A stretch of 6,614 nt of DNA, taken from the NCBI GenBank assembly GCA_015494245.1, contig WGBN01000295.1, forward strand, positions 1-6,614, given 5' to 3'. The translations under genes were made by a program, and so were the position numbers. Below the pieces are notes generated by a model, which was given only the letters and a program-made list of their open reading frames with translations, was not told the origin of the DNA and made no database searches. Of the stretch, positions 1 through 6,568 are shown one piece after another. The stretch's first letter is position 1, and each line of letters opens with the position of its first letter. Origin of the DNA: Saprospiraceae bacterium. Its GTDB lineage: Bacteria > Bacteroidota > Bacteroidia > Chitinophagales > Saprospiraceae.

Positions 1-533
1 GCCTGTAGCTTGCGGTCGCCAAAAAAGCCGGCTATGCCACCGAGAAAAATGCCGATCAAAGAGGCCAGCCCCATGGAAATGATGCCTACCAACATGGCTA
101 CCCGCGTGCCGCGAATCATGCCCGCCAGCAAATCCCGCCCCAGTTGGTCCGTCCCCAGCCAGTGGCGGAAGCGCAGGGAGGGTACATCCTGCTTTTCAAA
201 AGGCCCTCTGAAACGGCTGTTGCGGGCATCTAAGTCGGAGGCCGCATAGGGCACAGGGGGCCAGAGCACAGATTCGTACTTCAACTGTTTCCAATGGCCT
301 TCCTGCAACTCCTCCGGCCAGCTCTGCCAGCCCAAAGCTACGGCATAGGAGCGCAGCACGGGGAAGTAAGTTTTGCCCCCATAGCGGCAGTACAGGGGTT
401 TGTCGTTGGCCAAAAAGTCGGCGAAAAGAGCAATGAACAACAAAAATGCCAATAACCACAGCGCCCGGCGCGAAGAGCGATGCCTGCGCAGGTGTGCCCA
501 AAGTCGGGGTTTGTTTGCGTTTGCGCTGTTCAT
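1..533 (-). CDS. Peptide ABC transporter permease, OppC/DppC/YejE type (3' end cut by window edge)
   Basis: The gene encodes one of the two inner-membrane permease subunits of an oligopeptide-type ABC importer. The 177 visible residues are open throughout. One membrane segment (about residues 23-41) follows a short basic N-terminus. An extracytoplasmic stretch of about 85 residues comes next, containing ANDKPL, a YFP and a WPPVPY. The hallmark HWLGTDQLGRDLLAGM lies at about 124-139, followed by GTRVAMLVG and the start of the second membrane segment. The ANDKPL...YFP...WPP pattern resembles E. coli YejE more than DppC. The missing part should hold the remaining membrane segments and the EAA loop that contacts the ATPase. 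The start ATG (531-533) overlaps the stop of the upstream permease gene as ATGA, which suggests translational coupling. A longer shifted-frame ORF that begins upstream over the same DNA lacks these motifs. Family assignment is firm; the substrate is unknown. Confidence 0.93.
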   Translation of the reverse strand, partial: MNSANANKPRLWAHLRRHRSSRRALWLLAFLLFIALFADFLANDKPLYCRYGGKTYFPVLRSYAVALGWQSWPEELQEGHWKQLKYESVLWPPVPYAASDLDARNSRFRGPFEKQDVPSLRFRHWLGTDQLGRDLLAGMIRGTRVAMLVGIISMGLASLIGIFLGGIAGFFGDRKLQ

Positions 534-1918
534 CTCGTTCGTTTTTTGCCAAATTTTACGCGCGGGTCGGCCCGGGCATACAGCAGGTCGGCTACGAGTA
601 GTCCCAGCATGGTGAGCAGGGCGCCAAAGAGGAGCACGGCAAAGACTACGGGCCAGTCGGCGCGCAAGATGGATTCAAACATCAAAAGCCCCATGCCCGG
701 AATGGCGAAAACCTGCTCCACCACCACCGAGCCCGCTATGGAAGCGGGGATGATGGAGGCGATGACCGTAATCAACGGAAACAGGGCATTGCGAAAAGCG
801 TGCCCCCACACCAGTTTGCGTTCGCTCAGACCCCGCGCGCGGGCGGCCAAAATGTATTCGCTGCCGAGGGCTTCAATCATACTGCCCCGCACCTGGCGGG
901 CGATGAAAGCCAGGATGGGGTAGGTCAGGGTGATGATGGGCAGCAGCAGGTGTTGGCCGCGCTCGACAAAGCGCTCCCAAAAAGGCGCGGAGAGCGGCAA
1001 GTCGCCCAGACCCGGCCCGGGGAACCAGTCGAGCCAAGTCGCGTAATAAGAGGTCGTCAAAAAAACGAGCAAGAGCGTAGCCGTCCAAAATCGGGGCAGA
1101 GCGTACAGTCCGAAGAGCAGCAGGCCGGCGCGTCGGTCAAAGCGGCTGCCGGCTTTTACGGCCATGCGCACGCCGAGAGGTACGGCTATGGCAAAAGCCA
1201 GGGCAAAGGAAATGAAGTTGAGCAGGAGCGTCCAGAAAAGACCGTGCCGGATTTTTTCCGATACCGGCTGATGGTCATAGTACGATATGCCCAAATCGCC
1301 CTGCAGCAGTGAGCGCAGCCAGTGGTGATAGCGATTGTCGAAGCCATGCCAACGCAGTGCGGGCGTGTACAAGGCGCGGAAGTTGTGTCCGGATTGCATT
1401 TGCCGAAAGGCAGCAGAAAGGGCTTCTTTGGCTTTCGCCAAATGAACGCCGGCGGAATCTTCAGATGCCTTTTGCAAATAACTCAGGCGGTTGGCAATTT
1501 CTTCTAAGCGATCGCTTTTGTCGAGGGCGTCTAAGAGCGCTCTTTGCTCTGTGCTCAAACTGTCGTACAGCCTGTGTTGCTCGTCTAATGTTTTTTGCCA
1601 TTGCTGCACGGCGGGCCAGTTGCCGGTTTGGGCAATCAGGCGGCGAAGTTTTTGGCGGCGGGAGAGCGGCAGTATTTTGTAAAGGGTGTCGGGATAGGCA
1701 CGGGCTTGCAGAGCGAAATAAAAGGCCGGTTTGTCGAAGTTGTGTTGCCTTGCGCAGAGCAGGTAGTCCTCCTTGCTGAGGGTGCCCGAGTTGTCGCCGA
1801 GGCAGCTTTGCTCTACGGGGTCGCCCGGGCCGGCTTCGCTCAGGGCAAAGGCGAGCAGGCTGACCAGCCAGGCCATGGGGATGAAGAGCAACAGCCGTTT
1901 TGCGAGGTAGAGCAACAT
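530..1918 (-). CDS. Peptide ABC transporter permease, OppB/DppB/YejB type, with long extracytoplasmic insertion
   Basis: This 462-residue protein is the OppB-like partner permease. Membrane segment 1 (about 7-29) is followed by PGDP (31-34), as is usual in the family. GDLGISYY (207-214) and PVSEKI then lead into segment 2 (about 228-250). The phrase VPLGV...AGSRFD resembles YejB. Further segments lie at about 263-288, 321-343, 380-400 and 425-447. The EAA-type coupling loop is at about 354-381 (SEYILAARARGLSE...HAFRNALFP). EQVFAIPGMG and a terminal ADPRVKF complete the family signature. Typical relatives have about 305-365 residues. The surplus lies between segment 1 and GDLG, where about 130 charged, helix-rich residues with coiled-coil-like patterning occur. 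Cys39 and Cys55 in this exported region could form a disulfide. The gene starts 51 bp after the binding-protein gene, and its stop overlaps the next start. No clear Shine-Dalgarno precedes the ATG. Confidence 0.95.
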   Translation of the reverse strand: MLLYLAKRLLLFIPMAWLVSLLAFALSEAGPGDPVEQSCLGDNSGTLSKEDYLLCARQHNFDKPAFYFALQARAYPDTLYKILPLSRRQKLRRLIAQTGNWPAVQQWQKTLDEQHRLYDSLSTEQRALLDALDKSDRLEEIANRLSYLQKASEDSAGVHLAKAKEALSAAFRQMQSGHNFRALYTPALRWHGFDNRYHHWLRSLLQGDLGISYYDHQPVSEKIRHGLFWTLLLNFISFALAFAIAVPLGVRMAVKAGSRFDRRAGLLLFGLYALPRFWTATLLLVFLTTSYYATWLDWFPGPGLGDLPLSAPFWERFVERGQHLLLPIITLTYPILAFIARQVRGSMIEALGSEYILAARARGLSERKLVWGHAFRNALFPLITVIASIIPASIAGSVVVEQVFAIPGMGLLMFESILRADWPVVFAVLLFGALLTMLGLLVADLLYARADPRVKFGKKRTR

Positions 1919-1932
1919 GGGGCATAGAAGTG

Positions 1933-1963
1933 CTCCGGCAGGCCATGAAGAGCCTTGCCGGAG
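1933..1963 (-). promoter_or_regulatory. Intercistronic stem-loop between binding-protein and permease genes
   Basis: Arms 1933-1943 (CTCCGGCAGGC) and 1952-1963 (GCCTTGCCGGAG) pair over 11 bp with a single bulged T, leaving an 8-nt loop. The hairpin lies wholly inside the 51-bp gap, 6 nt after the stop of the binding-protein gene on the minus-strand transcript. No U-tract follows, so it is not a standard intrinsic terminator. In other transport operons, such as malE-malF, hairpins in this position protect the upstream mRNA from 3' exonucleases so that more binding protein than permease is made. The same role is inferred here, not shown. It could also act as a partial terminator. Confidence 0.6.
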
Positions 1964-1969
1964 GTCTGT

Positions 1970-3730
1970 TTACTGAGGTTCGTCTTTGAGCCGGTAGAGC
2001 ATGGGGTAGTAGCTTGGCGGCACATAAGAGGTGAAGGCATCGAAGCGCCGGTGTATGGCGATGCGCGAGCGGGCCGTCATGATGTTGATGATGGGCTGGT
2101 CTTCGTAAATCATGTGTTGGAATATTTTGTACAACTTATCGCGTTTTTTCTTGTCGAGGGTGCGGTTGATTTCTTCGATGAGCTGGTCGCTTTCTTCGTT
2201 GCCGAAGAAGGTGCGGTTCATGCCACCGGCCTGGCTGCTTTGGGTATGCCAGATTTGGGTGAGGTCGTCGAGTACGGGTTGATAGCTGAGGGCGCCGTTG
2301 GCCAGTTCGTATTCGCGGGCATTCATGGCCTGGCGCCAGGCTTTGAAGTCGAGGATTTGGATGTTGATTTTGACGCCGGCTTTTTGGGCGTTTTCCTGGA
2401 AGAGCAGAGCGATTTGCTTGCTGGGCTCATTGGGTGTAACGAGGAAGCTCAGTTCCATTTCGACCTTTTGGCCGTTGATTTTTTTGTCCACAATGCCGTT
2501 GCCGTCGGTGTCCATCCAACCGGCTTCGCTGAGGAGCACTTTGGCCTGCTCGATGTCGAAGGGAATGGGCTTGAGGTCTTTGGCGTAGTAGTCTTTGCCC
2601 GGGAAGATGGGGGAGCTGACGGGCTCTCCCAGGCCATAGAAAACATCTTGGATGATCTGTTGGGTGTTGAGGAGATGGGCCAGGGCCCGGCGCACTTTGG
2701 GGTCATCCAATTTGGGGTTTCGGGTGTTTATATAAATGAAGTAATGCCTGAGCGTGAGTGGCGCTTCGAAGGAATAGATTTGATTGAGTTTGGGGTCATC
2801 GCGCATTTCGACGAAATCGCGGGGGTCGAGCAGGTCGGCGATGTCAATTTCTTGGCCCTTGATGAGGGTGGCTGCGGCAGTGGGGTCTTTGATGGGTTTG
2901 ATGGTGATGCGGGGAGGGTAGGCGCAGAGCAAGTCGTTTTCCGGACAAAGGGCATCGCCCCACCAGGGGTCTTTTTTGACGAAGACGAGGCGCTGGCCTT
3001 CGCTCCATTCTTCGAGGCGGTAGGGGCCGGAGCCGCCAACCTGCTCCGGAGCGCGGTTGTTGGCGTCTGAGGTAAAGGATTTGGCGAAAGCCTGCAAGTG
3101 CTCATCCTCTTCGAACTGCTTGCGCAGCTCGGGATTCATCAGGTCTTCGAGGCTGTAGTTGCGCATGATGCCTTCGGGGTCGAATTTGTATTCCGGCATG
3201 ACCGGCAGGATGTTGGTGATGACCTCTTCGGCCAGGATGTAGGGGCGTTTGGTATAGACCGAGAAGTGGCGTGGATTTTCGGGATCTATTTCTACGCGAT
3301 CGAGGAAATCGAGGTAGGGCCTGAAAATGGAGGCGGGGATGTGGGGATTCATGATCAATTTGAGGGTGAAGAGGTAGTCCTCGCCGGTAACGGGCTTGCC
3401 ATTGTCCCAGACGGCTTTGGGGTGCATGTCGAAATCGTAGCGAACGCCACCGTTTTCGAGCATCTCTATGGCCGGTTTCTTTTCTAAAAGCTGGGGCTTG
3501 AGTTCGCCGCTGCGGGGGTCCATGTCTTCGAGAAACTGGTAGAGATAGCGCTGGGCCGTGGTGGAATAGGCGTCGAAAGCCATGAGCGAATTGAGCCCTG
3601 AAGGCTCCTGAGGCATGCGAATGAGGATGTCCTGCCCGCTGCGCTTCCATTTTGCGGTGGAGCGCTCGTTTTGGCAGGCGGAAAAGAGCAGTACAGAGAG
3701 TAAGAAAGCGAGAGGAAACAGCTTGTTCAT
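1970..3730 (-). CDS. Lipoprotein peptide-binding protein of an ABC importer (SBP family 5, OppA/DppA-like)
   Basis: This 586-residue protein is the ligand-capturing component of the importer. Residues 1-18 form a lipoprotein signal peptide with a hydrophobic core, ending in the lipobox LFSAC. Cys19 is the expected lipidation site, so the mature protein should be membrane-anchored outside the cytoplasm. SBP_bac_5 features follow in order: a GVRYDF...AVWDNGKPVTGEDYLFTL segment (about 95-124), GSGPYRLEEW...DPWWG (233-258), DDPKVRRALAHLLNTQQI (342-359) with SSPIFPG soon after, and SEAGWMDTDGNGIVD (401-415). The last of these resembles a calcium-binding loop and is common in this family. Cys262 and Cys269 may pair. 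The length is within the range of cluster-C peptide-binding proteins. It is the first gene of the operon, with a -7 box 26 nt upstream of its ATG. The ligand may be a peptide, but relatives also bind nickel, opines or other compounds, so it cannot be fixed here. Confidence 0.95.
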   Translation of the reverse strand: MNKLFPLAFLLSVLLFSACQNERSTAKWKRSGQDILIRMPQEPSGLNSLMAFDAYSTTAQRYLYQFLEDMDPRSGELKPQLLEKKPAIEMLENGGVRYDFDMHPKAVWDNGKPVTGEDYLFTLKLIMNPHIPASIFRPYLDFLDRVEIDPENPRHFSVYTKRPYILAEEVITNILPVMPEYKFDPEGIMRNYSLEDLMNPELRKQFEEDEHLQAFAKSFTSDANNRAPEQVGGSGPYRLEEWSEGQRLVFVKKDPWWGDALCPENDLLCAYPPRITIKPIKDPTAAATLIKGQEIDIADLLDPRDFVEMRDDPKLNQIYSFEAPLTLRHYFIYINTRNPKLDDPKVRRALAHLLNTQQIIQDVFYGLGEPVSSPIFPGKDYYAKDLKPIPFDIEQAKVLLSEAGWMDTDGNGIVDKKINGQKVEMELSFLVTPNEPSKQIALLFQENAQKAGVKINIQILDFKAWRQAMNAREYELANGALSYQPVLDDLTQIWHTQSSQAGGMNRTFFGNEESDQLIEEINRTLDKKKRDKLYKIFQHMIYEDQPIINIMTARSRIAIHRRFDAFTSYVPPSYYPMLYRLKDEPQ

Positions 3731-3756
3731 GTGCGTATTTTAATGTGGTTGAGAGA

Positions 3757-3764
3757 CAAAGATA
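3757..3764 (-). promoter_or_regulatory. Predicted -7 promoter box of the transporter operon
   Basis: On the minus strand this reads TATCTTTG, a perfect match to the Bacteroidota -7 consensus TAnnTTTG. It ends 26 nt before the ATG of the binding-protein gene, which predicts a leader of roughly 20 nt. A TTG for the -33 element is not present at the usual spacing. The nearest, within TTTTG at 3792-3796, is 27 nt away. The assignment therefore rests on the -7 box and its position alone. Confidence 0.6.
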
Positions 3765-3800
3765 ACCATATTTTTCGGCTTAAAATTCGCGCAAAATCAC

Positions 3801-3808
3801 TATCTTTG
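3801..3808 (+). promoter_or_regulatory. gyrB: Predicted -7 promoter box of gyrB
   Basis: This TATCTTTG matches the Bacteroidota -7 consensus TAnnTTTG exactly and ends only 4 nt before the gyrB ATG. Transcription from this class of promoter starts a few bases after the box, so the mRNA would begin at or within about 3 nt of the start codon. No -33 TTG is visible at the expected distance. The region 3774-3780 reads TTCGGCT. Confidence 0.6.
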
Positions 3809-3812
3809 CAGA

Positions 3813-5780
3813 ATGAAAGAAAAGGAAATCAAAAAGACCCAAAATGCCCAATACGACGCCGGTAACATCACGGCGCTGGAGGGCTTGGAGGCGGTGCGCA
3901 TGCGCCCCGCCATGTATATAGGTTCTACGGACGTGAAAGGCCTGCATCACCTCGTTTGGGAGGTGGTGGACAACTCCATAGACGAGCATCTCGCCGGCCA
4001 TTGTACGCGGGTGGACGTGGTCATTTTGGCTGACAATTCCATTCGCGTCAGCGATGATGGTCGAGGCATTCCCGTCGGGCGTCACGAGAAGCTGGGCAAA
4101 TCGGCCCTCGAAGTCGTCATGACGGTGCTGCATGCCGGCGGTAAGTTCGACAAAGACACTTACAAGGTCTCCGGCGGTTTGCACGGGGTGGGGGTCTCTT
4201 GCGTGAATGCCCTTTCCGTGCATTTGCTGGCAGAAGTGCACCGCGACGGCAAGGTCTATCAACAGGAATACGAGCGCGGCAAGCCGCTGGGCGAGGTGAA
4301 AGTTGTGGGCGAAGCTGAGGATACGGGCACCATCATCACCTTTAAGCCCGACGGGCAGATCTTCGAAACCCTGGAATACAAATACGAAGTGCTGGCCAAC
4401 CGCCTGCGCGAACTGTCTTACCTGAACAAGGGCCTCACCCTCACCCTCACCGATGAGCGGGAAAAAGACGAGGAAGGCAATTTCCGCAGCGAGACCTTCT
4501 ATTCCGAAGGAGGTCTGGCCGAATTTGTACAGTATCTGGACGAAACGCGTACCCGCTTGCTGGAGCAACCCATACACATCACGGGTGGAGAAGAAAACGT
4601 GCAGGTCGAAGTGGCCATGCAGTATAACACCTCTTATACGGAGAACGTCTTCTCCTACGTCAACAACATCCACACCCATGAGGGCGGTACGCATGTGCAG
4701 GGTTTCCGCCGCGCCATCAACCGCCTGTTTAAGCAATATGGGGAGGAAAACGGCTACTTTAAAAAGCTGAAATTTACCATTGCCGGCGAAGACTTCCGCG
4801 AGGGACTCACGGCCGTGGTCTCCGTCAAGGTGCCGGAGCCGCAGTTCAAAGGCCAGACCAAAGGCGAGTTGGGCAACTCGGAGGTCAACGGCATCGTCTC
4901 CCGCATCGTGGGCAAGCGCCTCAGCTACTGGCTGGAAGAGCACCCCAATGAGGCCAAGCGCATTATAGACAAGGTCATCCTCGCCGCTACGGCCCGCCAC
5001 GCTGCCCGCAAAGCCCGCGAGTTGGTACAGCGCAAAAATGTGCTCACCGGCAGCGGCCTGCCCGGCAAGTTGGCCGATTGCTCTTCCAAAGACCCCAACA
5101 TCAGCGAGCTCTTCCTCGTGGAGGGAGACTCGGCAGGCGGCACGGCCAAGCAGGGCCGCGACCGCAACTTCCAGGCCATCATGCCGCTGCGGGGCAAAAT
5201 CCTCAATGTGGAAAAAGCGCTGGAACACAGAATTTACGAAAACGAAGAAATCAAAAACATCTTCACCGCCCTGGGCGTAACCGTTACCGAAGACGAAAAC
5301 GGCCAGCGCGTGCTCAATATCGAAAAGCTGCGCTACCACAAAGTCATCATCATGTGCGATGCCGATGTGGACGGCAGCCATATCGTTACGCTCATCCTCA
5401 CCTTCTTCTTCCGCTATATGCACAAGCTGATCGAAGAGGGCTACGTCTATATCGCGCAGCCACCCCTCTACCAGGTGCGCAAAGGCAAGCAGTTCCGCTA
5501 TTGCTGGAACGATGAAGAGCGCAACGAAGCCATCCGCCTCTATGCCGACGGTGGCAATCCCGACTCCGTCAAGGTACAGCGCTACAAGGGCCTGGGTGAG
5601 ATGAATGCCGAACAACTCTGGGAAACCACCATGGACCCCGACAGCCGCTTCCTCAAACAGGTAACCATAGAAGATGCCATGGAGGCCGACCGAGTCTTCT
5701 CCATGCTCATGGGCGATGAGGTGCCCCCGCGCCGCGCATTCATCGAGGCCAATGCCAAATATGCGAATGTGGATGCGTAG
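3813..5780 (+). CDS. gyrB: DNA gyrase subunit B
   Basis: GyrB is the ATPase and TOPRIM subunit of DNA gyrase, which introduces negative supercoils together with GyrA. The 655-residue protein is complete. The GHKL ATPase domain has Glu50 and Asn54 in EVVDNSIDE, DDGRGIP (81-87) and the ATP-lid GGLHGVG (121-127). The transducer domain has the QTK loop (348-350). The TOPRIM domain has EGDSAGG (437-443, Glu437), PLRGKILNVEKA (458-469) and DADVDG (516-521), which supply the metal-binding acidic residues. The tail has QRYKGLGEMN (589-598), LWETTMDP and RRAFIEANA. It lacks the roughly 170-residue insertion of E. coli GyrB, as most bacterial GyrBs do. The N-terminal NITALEGLEAVRMRPAMYIG and GLHHLVWEVVDN favour GyrB over ParE. 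The chosen Met is the only one before the conserved ATPase start, since the next (residue 30) lies inside that motif. No Shine-Dalgarno is visible. dnaN and recF are not adjacent. Confidence 0.98.
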   Translation: MKEKEIKKTQNAQYDAGNITALEGLEAVRMRPAMYIGSTDVKGLHHLVWEVVDNSIDEHLAGHCTRVDVVILADNSIRVSDDGRGIPVGRHEKLGKSALEVVMTVLHAGGKFDKDTYKVSGGLHGVGVSCVNALSVHLLAEVHRDGKVYQQEYERGKPLGEVKVVGEAEDTGTIITFKPDGQIFETLEYKYEVLANRLRELSYLNKGLTLTLTDEREKDEEGNFRSETFYSEGGLAEFVQYLDETRTRLLEQPIHITGGEENVQVEVAMQYNTSYTENVFSYVNNIHTHEGGTHVQGFRRAINRLFKQYGEENGYFKKLKFTIAGEDFREGLTAVVSVKVPEPQFKGQTKGELGNSEVNGIVSRIVGKRLSYWLEEHPNEAKRIIDKVILAATARHAARKARELVQRKNVLTGSGLPGKLADCSSKDPNISELFLVEGDSAGGTAKQGRDRNFQAIMPLRGKILNVEKALEHRIYENEEIKNIFTALGVTVTEDENGQRVLNIEKLRYHKVIIMCDADVDGSHIVTLILTFFFRYMHKLIEEGYVYIAQPPLYQVRKGKQFRYCWNDEERNEAIRLYADGGNPDSVKVQRYKGLGEMNAEQLWETTMDPDSRFLKQVTIEDAMEADRVFSMLMGDEVPPRRAFIEANAKYANVDA

Positions 5781-5810
5781 GGGTGGGGGGAGCTGTGTTT
5801 TCCTTCAAAG

Positions 5811-5866
5811 CCTAACGAAAGGATCGGGGAGCCGACGAAGGAGGATCCCCGAGCCGGCCCCTTAGG
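5811..5866. repeat. Nested inverted repeat between convergent genes (REP-like element or bidirectional terminator)
   Basis: The inner arms are 5824-5830 (TCGGGGA) and 5846-5852 (TCCCCGA), a perfect 7-bp stem around a 15-nt loop. It extends by GG/CC pairs (5821-5822 with 5854-5855) after one mismatch. The outer arms CCTAA (5811-5815) and TTAGG (5862-5866) also pair. The same DNA is an imperfect tandem repeat: GGATCGGGGAGCCG (5821-5834) and GGATCCCCGAGCCG (5843-5856) agree at 11 of 14 positions. It lies 31 bp after the gyrB stop and 33 bp beyond the stop of the transposase gene. There is no T-run directly after either arm, so a classical terminator is not well supported. Proximity to a RAYT-type gene makes a REP-like repeat plausible. 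Confidence 0.55.
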
Positions 5867-5899
5867 TTAAGCGAGTTTTCAAGAACCGGCCTCATAACT

Positions 5900-6532
5900 C
5901 TACTCCCAAGACAGCATTTCTTTTCTTTCCAATTTAAAATTATTATGAAGATCTATAAAAACATCAACACCTCCTAACATTTCAAGTATGATGTGTGTTG
6001 ACAACCAACTTGATTTACCGTTTAAATAAGCTAAATAAGATGAATACTTCCAGTCCTTATAATGTTTTCCTAAATGATGGTGAATTACGTTATGATGAAT
6101 ATAACACAATTGATAAACAAGCCTACCTTCAGTCTTAAGTAATACACGCTTAGTTGCCTCATCAAACAAAGGTCCTTTTTTGTTTTCCACATTATTCTTC
6201 TTAATCGCTATGCCGCTAAACATCCTCGCTAATTGATGTTCCAAAAAGAAATTGATATTGCATTCTCCCGAAAGATATTTTCGCGCAGCAATCGTTTTCT
6301 CAGTAGAAACATCAATTTCATCAGGCTCTTTCACTCTTACAAGAAAATGAAAGTGATTTGGCACCAAACAATAAGCAAAAGTAACAAAGTACCTGTGAAA
6401 ATATTTTCGATATCTTTCCAAAAAGCTTACATAGTCACTCTCGGAACTAAACAGGCTCCTTCCTTTTGCAGTGCGATTATAGATATGATAAACCCCTCCA
6501 TAATCAAGGTAGTCTCTTTGCTTTCGTAACAT
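5900..6532 (-). CDS. IS200-like HUH transposase (Y1_Tnp family), probable REP-associated tyrosine transposase (RAYT)
   Basis: This 210-residue protein belongs to the single-tyrosine HUH DNA nucleases, which cut and rejoin single-stranded DNA at hairpins. The N-terminal GGVYHIYNRTAKGRSLF (12-28) and the HUH motif VPNHFHFLV (57-65, His60 and His62) match the family. Tyr144 in CYIHHNV is the best candidate for the catalytic tyrosine, aligning with the usual YIHxNP. DWKYSSYLAY (160-169) matches the conserved WxxSSY segment. The proline normally following YIHxN is valine here. The DNA is far richer in A+T than the neighbouring genes: 18 G/C in 60 bases at 6001-6060 against 38 in 60 at 5041-5100. 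This suggests acquisition from elsewhere. It converges on gyrB and has its own promoter. No terminal inverted repeats or accessory tnpB were seen. Whether it is a domesticated RAYT or a mobile IS200-type enzyme cannot be settled from this window. Confidence 0.9.
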   Translation of the reverse strand: MLRKQRDYLDYGGVYHIYNRTAKGRSLFSSESDYVSFLERYRKYFHRYFVTFAYCLVPNHFHFLVRVKEPDEIDVSTEKTIAARKYLSGECNINFFLEHQLARMFSGIAIKKNNVENKKGPLFDEATKRVLLKTEGRLVYQLCYIHHNVIHHHLGKHYKDWKYSSYLAYLNGKSSWLSTHIILEMLGGVDVFIDLHNNFKLERKEMLSWE

Positions 6533-6568
6533 TGTATTTTTTTATGGCGATTAAAATCTATAAAGGTG

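Noticed and set aside
196..552. Minus-strand open frame of 118 codons beginning MAKNERDE
   Set aside because: It overlaps the OppC-like gene in another frame and lacks family motifs. The frame starting at 533 gives the LGTDQLGRD signature and stays open to the window edge.
1955..3070. Open frame of 371 codons on the plus strand opposite the binding-protein gene
   Set aside because: Its composition (runs of F, V, G, E and D) is the complement of the real gene's codons. It has no family motifs and no promoter.
3170..3190. Lipoprotein surface-export signal or other sorting motif in the binding protein
   Set aside because: The residues after Cys19 (QNERS) do not clearly match the acidic export signals described for Bacteroidota surface lipoproteins, so only lipidation is proposed.
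5325..5400. Unusual residues in the GyrB TOPRIM motif (MCDADVDGSHIVTL instead of the E. coli-type MTDADVDGSHIRTL)
   Set aside because: All acidic metal-binding residues are intact, and the changed positions vary among GyrB proteins of different phyla, so no functional claim is made.
3780..5615. Open frame of 611 codons antisense to gyrB
   Set aside because: It lies entirely opposite a gene with complete GyrB motifs. Its residues mirror the gyrB codons and it shows no recognisable domain. Long antisense frames are expected in GC-rich genes.
5781..5899. Possible small gene or intrinsic terminator after gyrB
   Set aside because: No convincing start and coding frame were found. The hairpin there is not followed directly by a T-run on either strand, so only an inverted repeat is reported.
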